From positions 1 to 24,918 of the forward strand of contig DBBA01000298.1 of assembly GCA_002291955.1 (NCBI GenBank): a stretch of 24,918 nucleotides of DNA, read 5' to 3'. The notes below the pieces were generated by a model. The model saw nothing but the letters and a program-made list of their open reading frames with translations. It was not told where the DNA came from and did no database searches. Position 1 is the stretch's first letter. Each line of letters begins with the position of its first letter. Made by a program: the position numbers and the translations under genes. Origin of the DNA: Rhodobacteraceae bacterium UBA996 (lineage in GTDB: Bacteria > Pseudomonadota > Alphaproteobacteria > Rhodobacterales > Rhodobacteraceae). Below are positions 15,297 through 23,303 of this stretch, in pieces.

Positions 15297-15833
15297 TCAA
15301 TCCCGGAATGCGATGGGACGGAACAGGATCGCCGAAGGATTGGCCGGCAGGTCGCCCGACGGTCCGCCCGGCGTGGCCAGCGGCGGCGGAGGTCCCTGGT
15401 GCCGGGCCAGGTCCCCGGCCATGACGGCGCGCACGATCTCTTCGGCTTCGGAGCCCGCCCACAGGCACTGGACCGCAGAGTGGCGTGCCAGGATGATCCG
15501 CAGGCGGCGCATCCGGTGCAGGGTCGCGGCGGCGGGCGTCGCAACGGCAAGAAGATCGTCCAGCGGAGACAGGTGTTCGAACGCCATCCCGGGCCACTTG
15601 TGCGCCGCCTGGCGGGGATCGAGGTCGGGCGGCAGGTGGTCGGCGACCACCACGCGCGCCGCATGTGCGGGAGCCTCGGCCGCAAAGGCCCCAAGGGCCG
15701 CGGCCAGGCGCGACCCCGACAGTCCCGGAAGAAGCGCCACATGCGCCCCGGCCGCTGCGGCGGTGGCCTGACGCCCCTGAGCGCGTGCTACCGCGGTCGC
15801 CCCGGCGGCCAGCGCCTCTGACCATCGTCCCAT
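15297..15833 (-). CDS. Hypothetical protein, possible Rossmann-like fold
   Basis: The protein is 178 residues from the ATG at 15833, which is preceded by GGCAGGAACG; a GTG nine codons upstream is also in frame. It starts with an alanine-rich helix. Alternating strand/helix segments follow (GAHVALLPGLSGSRLAAAL, then ARVVVADHLPPDLDP), suggesting an alpha/beta fold. A later part reads RIILARHSAVQCLWAGSEAE. The tail is proline-rich. I do not recognise a family. It is divergent from the large glycosyltransferase gene across 113 bp and lies 72 bp upstream of the 119-residue protein gene. Confidence 0.6.
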   Translation of the reverse strand: MGRWSEALAAGATAVARAQGRQATAAAAGAHVALLPGLSGSRLAAALGAFAAEAPAHAARVVVADHLPPDLDPRQAAHKWPGMAFEHLSPLDDLLAVATPAAATLHRMRRLRIILARHSAVQCLWAGSEAEEIVRAVMAGDLARHQGPPPPLATPGGPSGDLPANPSAILFRPIAFRD

Positions 15834-15946
15834 CGCCGTTCCTGCCTTGCTTGGCGACACCCGTTGCGATGCCGCCGGGCCCCGTGGACAACCGTCGGGG
15901 CGGTCGCCACTGTAGCAAACGCAACGGGTTCTGGAAGGGTCACGCG

Positions 15947-18205
15947 GTGGGGGTACTGGATCTCGACGTCCTGCTCGTCGCCGACCCGCGCTTTCCGGGC
16001 GGCACCTCGACCGCGCTGGTGGCCGAGGCGCGGGCCCTTCTGGCGGCGGGCTATTCGACCGGACTTCTGGCGATGCCGAGCGACCTGTTGCCGGCCCGGC
16101 GCCCGCCCCATCCGGCCATCCGCGACATGTGCAGGGACGGAGGGCTGGTCACGGTTCCCGCAGGCACGCCGGTCAGCGTGCGCCTTGCCTGCGTGCATCA
16201 TCCCACGGTCCTGTCCGACTGGCCTGCCGGTCCCTTTCCGGTCCGCGCCGCCCAGACCGTGATCGTGGCGCACCATCCGCCGGTCGATGCCGCGGGCACC
16301 GTGCAGTACGACAGCGCGCGGATCGGTCAGGTCGCCGCGGACCTGTTCGGGCCCATAGCCTGGGCGCCGGTCGGCCCGGCGGCGCGGGCGGCCTTTGCCG
16401 CGCTGCCCGTGGCGCTGCCCCTGACGCCCACCGACTGGGTCAACGTCATCGACCCCTCCGACTGGGCCGGAGCGCGCAGCGGGCCGCTGTCCGCGCGCGC
16501 CACCATCGGTCGCCACAGCCGCCCCGGCCGGACCAAGTGGCCCGACACCCGCGCCGACCTGCTGGCCGCCTATCCCGATGCGCCCGACATCCGGGTGCGA
16601 CTGATGGGATGGGATGCGGGACTTGACGCCGCCTATGGTCCGCGTCCGGCCGGCTGGCAGATGCTGCCCTTCGGCGCGATGCCGGTGGCGCGGTTCCTGA
16701 CGTCGATCGACTACTTCAGCTACTACCACGGGTCATCCTGGATCGAGGCGTTCGGGCGTGCGCCGCTGGAAGCGATGGCCTCGGGCCTGCCCTGCCTGTT
16801 GCCGCCCTCCTTTGCCGACCTGTTCCAGGAAGGCGCGATCTACACCGCACCGGACGGCGTGGCCGATACTGTGCGGCGGCTGCATACCGATCCGGCCGCC
16901 TGGGCGCGGCAATCGGCCCGCGCCGTGGCGGTGGTCGCTGACCTGTATGGCCCCGCCCGCGCGGTGGCGCGGGTTGCCGAACGGATCGGGCCGCCCCGGC
17001 CCGCATCTGCCCGCCGCCCCCCGCGCGCGCCCGAGGCACGGGTCCTGTACCTGACCTCGAACGGCATCGGGATGGGCCACCTGACGCGGTGCCTTGCCTC
17101 GGCGCGCCGCCTGCCGGCAGGGGTGCGGCCGGTGATCCTGTCGATGTCGCGCGCCTTTGGCGTGGTGCGCGACCAGGGCATCGCGGCGGGCTACCTGCCC
17201 TACTGGCGCTCGACCGGCCTCGACGAGACGACATGGCACGCCAGCATTGCCGACGAGATCGACGAGGCCATCCGGTTCTGGCAACCCGGCGCGGTCGTGT
17301 TCGATGGCAACCTGCCCTACCAGGGCCTGATGGACGGGCTGGCCCGGCATCCTGGCGTCTGGTCGGTCTGGCAGCGCCGGGCGATGTGGCCCGCGGGTGC
17401 CGGTGCCGATGCGCTGTGGGTCGGCCGCGACTTCGATGCGGTGATCGAGCCGGGCGAGCTGGCCGCCGCCTTTGACCCCGGCCTGACCGTGCCCCTGCGC
17501 GACACGACCCTTGCCGTGCCGCCCGTCACCTTCCTGCGCGCGGGCGAGGCGCTGGCCCCGGCCGCCGCGCGGACCGTGGTGGGGCTGGATGCGGCGCGGC
17601 CCGCGGTGATCCTGCAACTGGGGTCGGGCAACAACTTCGCCCTTGCGGCGCTGCGGCATCTGCTGCTCGACGCGCTCCGGTCCCTGCCCGCCGACCGACG
17701 GCCGCAGGTCGTCCACGCCGACTGGCGGATCAGCGCGGTCGCGTCAGACCTGCCCGCCGACGTGATCCGGCTGGACACATTTCCGGTCGCGCGCCTGCTT
17801 CCGGCCTTCGACTGGGCGATCGCCCTGGCGGGGTACAACACCTTTCACGAGAACCTCGCGGCGGGGCTGCCGACGCTGTGGCTGTCGAACGACAGTCCCG
17901 AACAGGACCGGCAGGACCTGCGGGCGGCCCATGCGGCCCGCAGGGGACTTGGTCTTGCGGCCCGGACAAGCAATGCGCAGGGCATCCTGCGTGCCATCGC
18001 GGCGCTGGCCGACCCGGCGCGGCGCCGGATGATCCGGGCTGCCTGCGCCGCCCTGCCACCGGACAACGGAGCCGATGATGTCGCGGTCTGGCTGGCGTCC
18101 CTTGCCCGTATGGCAAAGCCGCACCGGCTGACGATCCGGCGCACCGACCCCGCCCCGGAACCGGCCGCGGCAGAGCCGTCGCCCGCGCCCGCCGACGCCC
18201 CATGA
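15947..18205 (+). CDS. Bifunctional glycosyltransferase: GT4-like domain fused to GT28/MurG-like domain
   Basis: This 752-residue protein starts at a GTG after GGAAGGGT. The first GT-B module covers about 1-345. It starts VLLVADPRFPGGTSTALVAE and has a C-terminal donor-site segment EAFGRAPLEAMASGLP (267-282), the usual E-x7-E pattern of GT4-like enzymes. A proline/arginine linker (349-365) leads to a second GT-B module. That one begins VLYLTSNGIGMGHLTR (366-381) and contains AGYNTFHENLAAGLPTLW near 628-645, as in MurG/GT28-like enzymes. The tail is proline/alanine-rich. It is cytosolic, with no membrane segment. It is coupled to the next gene by an ATGA overlap. Two sequential sugar transfers to one acceptor are the likely role; substrates unknown. 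Confidence 0.82.
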   Translation: MGVLDLDVLLVADPRFPGGTSTALVAEARALLAAGYSTGLLAMPSDLLPARRPPHPAIRDMCRDGGLVTVPAGTPVSVRLACVHHPTVLSDWPAGPFPVRAAQTVIVAHHPPVDAAGTVQYDSARIGQVAADLFGPIAWAPVGPAARAAFAALPVALPLTPTDWVNVIDPSDWAGARSGPLSARATIGRHSRPGRTKWPDTRADLLAAYPDAPDIRVRLMGWDAGLDAAYGPRPAGWQMLPFGAMPVARFLTSIDYFSYYHGSSWIEAFGRAPLEAMASGLPCLLPPSFADLFQEGAIYTAPDGVADTVRRLHTDPAAWARQSARAVAVVADLYGPARAVARVAERIGPPRPASARRPPRAPEARVLYLTSNGIGMGHLTRCLASARRLPAGVRPVILSMSRAFGVVRDQGIAAGYLPYWRSTGLDETTWHASIADEIDEAIRFWQPGAVVFDGNLPYQGLMDGLARHPGVWSVWQRRAMWPAGAGADALWVGRDFDAVIEPGELAAAFDPGLTVPLRDTTLAVPPVTFLRAGEALAPAAARTVVGLDAARPAVILQLGSGNNFALAALRHLLLDALRSLPADRRPQVVHADWRISAVASDLPADVIRLDTFPVARLLPAFDWAIALAGYNTFHENLAAGLPTLWLSNDSPEQDRQDLRAAHAARRGLGLAARTSNAQGILRAIAALADPARRRMIRAACAALPPDNGADDVAVWLASLARMAKPHRLTIRRTDPAPEPAAAEPSPAPADAP

Positions 18206-20478
18206 CCCCTGTCACCATCGGGATGCCCGCCTGCGACAGCGCCCGCACGCTGGACCGGGCCATCCGGTCCGTCCTCGCGCAGACCGACGGCAACTGGCGG
18301 CTGGTGATCTCGGACGACGCCTCGACCGACCGCACGGCGACCCTGGCCGAGGACGCCGCCCGCGCCGACCCGCGCATCCGCGTGATCCGCCAGCCGGTGC
18401 GTCTTGGGGCCATGAACTTCGGTGTCCTGCTGGCGCTGGCCGACACGCCGCTGTTCGCCTGGCTGGCCGCCGACGACTGGTGGCACCCGCGCTTCCTCGA
18501 GGCGACGCGAAGCGTGCTGGACACGCGCCCCGACGCCGTGTCGGCCCTGCCCCGCGTCGCCTGGGCGGCAGGTGACGGTCCGGCCGGAAAGGCGCCGCCG
18601 ACCGCTGCGCTCGAGGGCGGTTGGGACGACCGCGCCCGGGCGTTCCTGGCCGATCCGGGCGGGTCGCGCATCTATGGGCTCATGCGCACCGACGCGGCCC
18701 GTGCGTCCTTCCCGCCAGAGGATGTGCACGCGTGGGACTGGGCCTTCATGCTGGGCCTGCTCGCACAGGGGCCGCAGGTGGCCCTCCCCGAGGTGCTGCT
18801 GACGCGCGAGGAGACCGACTGGCTCCACTACGCGGATGCCGTCGATGCCTCGGGCGCGCGGGGTCTGGCCCGCAGTTTCCCCGCCTGGCCCGCGTCGCGG
18901 CTTGCGATCACGCGCGGGCATGTTCCGGCGGGTGCCTTGCGGGCGCTCTGGGCGCTGAACCTGCTCAAGCACGAAGAACGCCTGGCCGCGTGCGACCCGG
19001 CCAGATATGCCCGGCGGCACAGGCTCTACCGGGTCCTCGGGATGCACTTTGCGTCCGATCCGCGGGCCACCGCCGCCCTGATGGACCGCGTTGCCCGGCG
19101 CAATGCCCGGCGCGATCCCGCGCGGGCCGCCGCGGCGGCTGCCTTGCGGGACCGGGCGCGGGCAGCGGCCGCACCGGCCCTGCGGACCCGGCGCGCGCTT
19201 CCCCCGCTGACGGCCGTTCTTGCGGCCCGGAATGCGGCGGCCACGCTGGACCGCCTGCTGGCCCATTACCAGCGGCACGATGCGCGGGTCATCCTGATCG
19301 ACCATGGCTCGACCGATCGCACCCGCGCCATCGCGGAAGCGCGGCGCGGGGCGCCGGTCGTGGACATCCTTGACCAGCCCTTCGACGGGACCTTCGACCT
19401 TGCCGCGCAACTCGACCTGAAGCGGCAGGTGCTGGCCGGGCTGGGCGACGGCTGGGTGATCCACGCCGACGCGGACGAGTTTCCCGACCCGCCCGCGGAC
19501 AAGGCGGCGCAGGGCAGCACCCTGCGGGCGCTTGCGGCCGGCTGGGATGACGGCGTGCTGGCCGCGCCCTGCCGCGAACTGGCCTTCCTGCCCCGGACCG
19601 AGGACGAGCTGCACAGCCCCGACGGGTTCGAGGCGACGCTGCGCCATGCGGTGCCCATCGCCGACCACGACCCCAAGCAGCGGCTGTTCCGGGCCGGTGC
19701 CGACCTGACCCTGTGGCGGGCGACCGGCGGGCATACCGTGACCGCGGACCCGGCGCGGATCGCCCCGGACCGGCTGGTGCTGCGGCATTACCCGGGCCTG
19801 TCGCTCGACCACCTGCGGGCACAGTACCTGTCGCGGGTGCACGCACGGGCCGATCTGGCGCGGCGCTGGCACACGACCCGCGCCGCTGCGCAGTCCTTCG
19901 ACATCGTGCCGCCGCGGCCCGGGACGCTTGCCGGCCCCGATGACCCCGAAGCGCCCACGCTGCCCAACTTCCCGGTCTTCGTGCCGCGCCCCGCGCCGCC
20001 CGATCCGGCGACCCCGGACGGGCCGGCGGACCTGTGGATCGTCGCCGGTGATCCTGCGGCCACCGACGTGGCGCGCGCGCTTCTGGCGGCGAATTTCGCC
20101 GGCCTGCGCACGGTCGTGTCGGGCGTGGCTCCCCAGGCCCCTGCGGCGGTCCTGCACGTCCTGCGCCACCCGTCCTGCGCCGCGGGGCGGGATGCGGCCT
20201 GCGCCTGGGTGCGGGGGATCGCGCGGGTCCGCCAGTCCGCGCTGACCCCCGGCCTGCGCTACGCCGAGGTCCGGGCCGAGGACCTTCCCGCACAGGCAGG
20301 CGCGCTGGTGGTTGCGGTGCGCGCCCTTCTGTCCGGTTCCGCACCGGGGGGGACGTCCGGCTTCCTGCGCCCGACGGTCCCCGTGACCCGCCCCTCGCCC
20401 GACCCCGCCACGCGCGCGATCTGCTCCGACCTTGCCCGCGACCTGGGCTATGGCTGGACCGACGACGCCCCGGCATAG
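18202..20478 (+). CDS. Multidomain glycosyltransferase: two GT2-like domains plus C-terminal domain
   Basis: The protein is 758 residues. The first GT2 domain starts VTIGMPACDSARTLDRAIRS. It has the nucleotide-binding SDDASTDRT (37-45) and the metal-site AADDWW (89-94). The second begins near residue 334 (LTAVLAARNAAATLDRLLAH) with IDHGSTDRT and HADADEF around 420-426, the pattern of the GT2/DUF4-like group that often adds sugars in surface glycans. From about 610 a third region starts DLWIVAGDPAATDVARALLA. It includes RYAEVRAEDLPAQ, reminiscent of the C-terminal part of bacterial sulfotransferases, but lacks a convincing PAPS loop. The ATG overlaps the previous stop. The end overlaps the convergent radical SAM gene by 31 bp. 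Confidence 0.8.
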   Translation: MTPVTIGMPACDSARTLDRAIRSVLAQTDGNWRLVISDDASTDRTATLAEDAARADPRIRVIRQPVRLGAMNFGVLLALADTPLFAWLAADDWWHPRFLEATRSVLDTRPDAVSALPRVAWAAGDGPAGKAPPTAALEGGWDDRARAFLADPGGSRIYGLMRTDAARASFPPEDVHAWDWAFMLGLLAQGPQVALPEVLLTREETDWLHYADAVDASGARGLARSFPAWPASRLAITRGHVPAGALRALWALNLLKHEERLAACDPARYARRHRLYRVLGMHFASDPRATAALMDRVARRNARRDPARAAAAAALRDRARAAAAPALRTRRALPPLTAVLAARNAAATLDRLLAHYQRHDARVILIDHGSTDRTRAIAEARRGAPVVDILDQPFDGTFDLAAQLDLKRQVLAGLGDGWVIHADADEFPDPPADKAAQGSTLRALAAGWDDGVLAAPCRELAFLPRTEDELHSPDGFEATLRHAVPIADHDPKQRLFRAGADLTLWRATGGHTVTADPARIAPDRLVLRHYPGLSLDHLRAQYLSRVHARADLARRWHTTRAAAQSFDIVPPRPGTLAGPDDPEAPTLPNFPVFVPRPAPPDPATPDGPADLWIVAGDPAATDVARALLAANFAGLRTVVSGVAPQAPAAVLHVLRHPSCAAGRDAACAWVRGIARVRQSALTPGLRYAEVRAEDLPAQAGALVVAVRALLSGSAPGGTSGFLRPTVPVTRPSPDPATRAICSDLARDLGYGWTDDAPA

Positions 20479-21428
20479 GTGGCGATGTCGGAACAGGCGG
20501 CAAGGCACCCGCCGCAGCGACCCGACAGGCCGAGGAGTTGCAGCCGCAGCCGTTCGGCGCTGGTCCAGACCTCGGCCAGGGTCAGGCGGCCGTCGGTGAC
20601 GTTCCCCATCGACCGCTGCCGCAGGAAGAAGCAGGGGAAGGTGTCCCCGCGCGAGTTCACCAGCAGGAACCGTGTCGGCATGTGGCAGCCGCCGGGCGGG
20701 ACCGGGCGGATGCCGTCGAACAGGTAGGGCACGAAGGTGGCAAAGGCCGGGCCGGTGTGGACCGCCACCCCGACCGTCGCGGCGCGGGCGGCGATGGTGT
20801 GCAGGGCGGCGGCCACGGCCGCGCGCTGGTCGGGATCGAAGGTGAAGGCGCGGTGGTCGCGGCCCTGCCCCGCGATCTCGGGCTGGAAGGGCTGGATCGA
20901 CAGGCCGGGCAGGCCGCGCGCGATGGTCAGGTCGAGGACGTGGTCCAGCGTCGCCAGCGTCGGCCGCATCAGGACCGCCGACAGGCTGACCGGGATGCCG
21001 GCGTCCTGGGCCGCCGCCAGGCCGGCCAGCGCGTCGGCATGGCTGCCTGCGCCCCGCAGGGCATCGTGGACCTCGGGCGGGCCGTCCACGCTGATGTTCA
21101 GGTGCAGCCCCGGGATCCGGGCCAGCCGGGCGGCGTGGCGGGGGACGAGGGCGCCGTTGGTGACGACCTCGATCCGGGTGTAGCCCAGCCGGGCGGCCTC
21201 CTCGATCAGGTCGATGGCATCGCGGCGCATCAGGGTCTCGGCGCCCGAGGGGATGAAGACCCGCGCGCCCAGTCCCCGCGCCTGGGCCAGCAGGTCCGCC
21301 ACCCGGTCCCCGGCGAGACCATCCCGCCGCCCCTCCCAGACCGCGCACATGGAGCAGGTCAGGTTGCAGCGGAGGGTGAGTTCGACCGAGATCTCGTCGA
21401 GGGGGCGCGTCAGGGGGGTGCCGTCCAT
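20448..21428 (-). CDS. Radical SAM enzyme with SPASM-type C-terminal cluster
   Basis: This 326-residue protein has the radical SAM cluster CNLTCSMC (Cys21, Cys25, Cys28, the CxxxCxxC motif). SGAETLMRRDAIDLIEEAAR and TNGALV, LNISVDG follow in the usual barrel order. C-terminal cysteines around 248, 264 and RCGGCLAACSD (about 303-312) match the SPASM/twitch auxiliary-cluster pattern. Such enzymes modify peptides or other substrates by radical chemistry. The ATG at 21428 is chosen because AAAGGCACGGGC precedes it. The frame is open to 21536, and an ATG at 21491 is possible. It converges on the glycosyltransferase gene, so co-regulation is not assured. No precursor peptide was found next to it. 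Confidence 0.85.
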   Translation of the reverse strand: MDGTPLTRPLDEISVELTLRCNLTCSMCAVWEGRRDGLAGDRVADLLAQARGLGARVFIPSGAETLMRRDAIDLIEEAARLGYTRIEVVTNGALVPRHAARLARIPGLHLNISVDGPPEVHDALRGAGSHADALAGLAAAQDAGIPVSLSAVLMRPTLATLDHVLDLTIARGLPGLSIQPFQPEIAGQGRDHRAFTFDPDQRAAVAAALHTIAARAATVGVAVHTGPAFATFVPYLFDGIRPVPPGGCHMPTRFLLVNSRGDTFPCFFLRQRSMGNVTDGRLTLAEVWTSAERLRLQLLGLSGRCGGCLAACSDIATYAGASSVQP

Positions 21429-21518
21429 GCCCGTGCCTTTTGGTGGCCCTGGGGGACAGGGTAGGCCCGAAGGGGGGGCCTCGGCAATCATCCTGGGGGA
21501 TTCCGGGGGAAGGGGGCG

Positions 21519-21540
21519 GTTTGTGCACATGTGCACAAAC
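21519..21540. promoter_or_regulatory. Perfect 22-bp palindrome, candidate operator
   Basis: The core TTTGTGCACATGTGCACAAA (21520-21539) is self-complementary, and the flanking G and C extend it to 22 bp without a mismatch. It lies 91 bp upstream of the chosen radical SAM start and about 200 bp upstream of the methyltransferase. Symmetry and length fit a dimeric repressor site. With no spacer it would make a poor terminator loop. The cognate regulator is not encoded in the window. Confidence 0.65.
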
Positions 21541-21707
21541 GGTCAAGTCATTGATATGGATGGGAAAGAGGTGTGCACGGCAGGGTTTGGGAAACCTGTG
21601 TGGAGGGGAGGTTTCGGGGGCGGGCGTTGCGGGGAGGTGCTTGCAGGCTCATCGGAGGGACTGGTTAACCAAGATCGGTCAAGCTCACATCCTGCGGACA
21701 GATGTCG

Positions 21708-21735
21708 TTGCCATTGGGCAGCGGACCACTATAGG
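21708..21735 (+). promoter_or_regulatory. Candidate sigma-70-type promoter for the methyltransferase
   Basis: TTGCCA (21708-21713) and TATAGG (21730-21735) are separated by 16 bp. Transcription would start near 21742. That leaves about 13 nt of leader before the ATG at 21756, including its GGAG site, or makes the ATG at 21744 nearly leaderless. This is the clearest promoter-like pair in the window. Confidence 0.5.
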
Positions 21736-21755
21736 TTGACAGCATGGAGAACGGC

Positions 21756-22730
21756 ATGAATCAGATGACGTCCATCGAGTTCTGCGCGGGTGCGGGTGGG
21801 CAAGCGCTTGGACTTGAGCAGGCGGGCTTCCGTCATCTTCTGCTTGTGGACAACGATCCTGACTGTTGCCGGACCTTGCGGCTGAATCGCCCGTTCTGGG
21901 ACGTGCGCCACGCAGACATGAATACTTTCATCCTGCCAAGTCTTGGTCCAGTGGACCTGTTCGCCGCTGGGCTTCCCTGCCCTCCCTTCTCGATTGCCGG
22001 CAAGCAATTGGGTTCGGCGGACGAGCGAAATCTGTTCCCGGCTGCCCTGCGCCTGATCGAGCAGGCGCAGCCTCGCGCTGTCCTGATCGAGAACGTGCGC
22101 GGGTTCTTGTCCAGCTCGTTTACGGGTTACCGTCAAGAGATCGCGCGGCGCTTGGACGATTTGGGCTATCTCGTTGCATGGAAGCTTTTTGACTCGCTTC
22201 ACTTTGGTCTGCCTCAAACCCGCAGTCGTGTTGCCATCGTGGCGTTTCGGAAGAGCATCTGGCCATACTTCGCTTTCCCGGAACCGGATCGCGCATTCGC
22301 ACCGAGCGTCGGGCATGTTCTGCGCGACCTTATGGCTGCAAACGGATGGAACGGGGCAGAGGCGTGGGTGGAGACAGCCAATGGCTTTGGCCCGACCATT
22401 GTCGGCGGATCAAAGAAGCACGGCGGGCCCGACCTTGGCCCGACCCGTGCGCGCACGGCGTGGCGGAAACTTGGCGTGAACGGCGGCTCCATTGCGGAAC
22501 AGGCCCCAGAGCCCGGATTCGGCGGGATGCCGCGACTGACGAACCGTATGGTTGCCCGTCTGCAAGGGTTTCCGGACGCTTGGCAGTTCAGCGGCGGAAA
22601 GACCGCCGCCTACCGACAGATCGGGAATGCTTTTCCGCCACCGGTCGCGCAGGCGCTGGGAAAGGCCGTTGCCGAGGCCCTTACTGCGCATGACCGGGCG
22701 AGCTTTCAGCCTGGGTATGCTGCTGAATGA
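21756..22730 (+). CDS. DNA (cytosine-5) methyltransferase of a type II restriction-modification system
   Basis: The protein is 324 residues from the ATG at 21756, chosen because GGAG lies six bases upstream; the in-frame ATG at 21744 adds four residues. The C5-MTase motifs appear in order: FCAGAGGQALGLEQAGF (motif I, SAM), GLPCPPFS with catalytic Cys75 (IV), ENVRGF (VI), QTRSRVAIVA (VIII), a target-recognition region, and YRQIGNAFPPPVA (X). It protects host DNA from the linked nuclease; the recognition sequence cannot be read from the protein. Codon use is clearly less GC-biased than in neighbouring genes, which suggests recent acquisition. Its stop overlaps the start of the HNH gene. Confidence 0.93.
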   Translation: MNQMTSIEFCAGAGGQALGLEQAGFRHLLLVDNDPDCCRTLRLNRPFWDVRHADMNTFILPSLGPVDLFAAGLPCPPFSIAGKQLGSADERNLFPAALRLIEQAQPRAVLIENVRGFLSSSFTGYRQEIARRLDDLGYLVAWKLFDSLHFGLPQTRSRVAIVAFRKSIWPYFAFPEPDRAFAPSVGHVLRDLMAANGWNGAEAWVETANGFGPTIVGGSKKHGGPDLGPTRARTAWRKLGVNGGSIAEQAPEPGFGGMPRLTNRMVARLQGFPDAWQFSGGKTAAYRQIGNAFPPPVAQALGKAVAEALTAHDRASFQPGYAAE

Positions 22731-23299
22731 GCCGAGCGCGTTCGAAGGGTGCAAGAGCGCTATTGCGGGCGCACTTCCTCGCAAACCTCGGGCGGATCAT
22801 GGATTCAGAGGAACTGCGCCAGGTTGCCGGCGGAATCAGCGAGTGGGGCCGACGGGTCAGAGAGCTGCGCACCGAGGAAGGCTATCGGATCCTTACGCAT
22901 AACGATCTGGCTACCCTGAAACCGGGCCAGTATCTTCTGGACGACCCCAAACCGCTGCCCGCGTTCGAAAGAGCGATCTCGAAAGAGGTGAGGGCCTATG
23001 TCCTGGATCGCAACGGCTTCACTTGCCAGATGTGTGGTGCGGCGGCTGGCGAATCACATCCTTACGATGAGACACGAAAAACGCGGCTACACATCGGGCA
23101 CATCATCGACAAGTCGCAGGGCGGAACCGACGATGCCGGGAATCTTCGTGCGATCTGTTCCGTGTGTAACGAGGGTGCATCCAACATTACCCTGGACCGA
23201 CCGTCGTTCCATAAACTGATCGTGCAGGTCCGGCGCGCGACCGCGTCGGATCAGAAAGCGCTGCTCGGTTGGCTGAAGCAGAAATACGAGAGCCAATAG
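22727..23299 (+). CDS. HNH-family restriction endonuclease, probable partner of the C5 methyltransferase
   Basis: The protein is 190 residues and starts at the ATG of an ATGA overlap with the methyltransferase. The N-terminal half (EWGRRVRELRTEEGYRI, then LKPGQYLLDD) looks like a winged-helix DNA-binding element. The C-terminal half is a zinc-supported HNH nuclease: CQMCG (Cys100, Cys103), HIGHIIDKSQGGTDDAGNL with the catalytic His and Asn139, and CSVCNEGASN (Cys144, Cys147). The arrangement matches known small HNH type II restriction enzymes that travel with a C5 methyltransferase. Low GC bias is shared with the methyltransferase. It ends four bases before the stop of ftsK on the other strand. 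Confidence 0.87.
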   Translation: MSRARSKGARALLRAHFLANLGRIMDSEELRQVAGGISEWGRRVRELRTEEGYRILTHNDLATLKPGQYLLDDPKPLPAFERAISKEVRAYVLDRNGFTCQMCGAAAGESHPYDETRKTRLHIGHIIDKSQGGTDDAGNLRAICSVCNEGASNITLDRPSFHKLIVQVRRATASDQKALLGWLKQKYESQ

Positions 23300-23303
23300 G
23301 CAC

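Larger units (their letters stand above)
21429..21743. other. 315-bp intergenic region between radical SAM and restriction-modification genes
   Basis: I see no gene here. The stretch holds the 22-bp palindrome (21519-21540) and a third TGTGCAC at 21572-21578. It also has a small GGTTT/AAACC stem (21584-21596), a 10-bp palindrome TGGTTAACCA (21662-21671) and the methyltransferase promoter. Composition shifts within it, from G-rich on the left to AT-richer on the right, which probably marks the left edge of the acquired restriction-modification segment. Confidence 0.6.

Noticed and set aside
17845..21546. 1233-codon minus-strand ORF opposite the glycosyltransferases
   Set aside because: It is a shadow created by GC-rich third positions. 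The translation is arginine/glycine/histidine-rich without domains, while the plus-strand genes show clear GT2 and GT-B motifs. Only the radical SAM gene at the right is real, in a different frame.
21440..21739. 99-codon plus-strand ORF upstream of the methyltransferase as a controller protein
   Set aside because: No helix-turn-helix pattern and an unusual composition. It crosses the palindrome and the candidate promoter, so it is unlikely to be coding.
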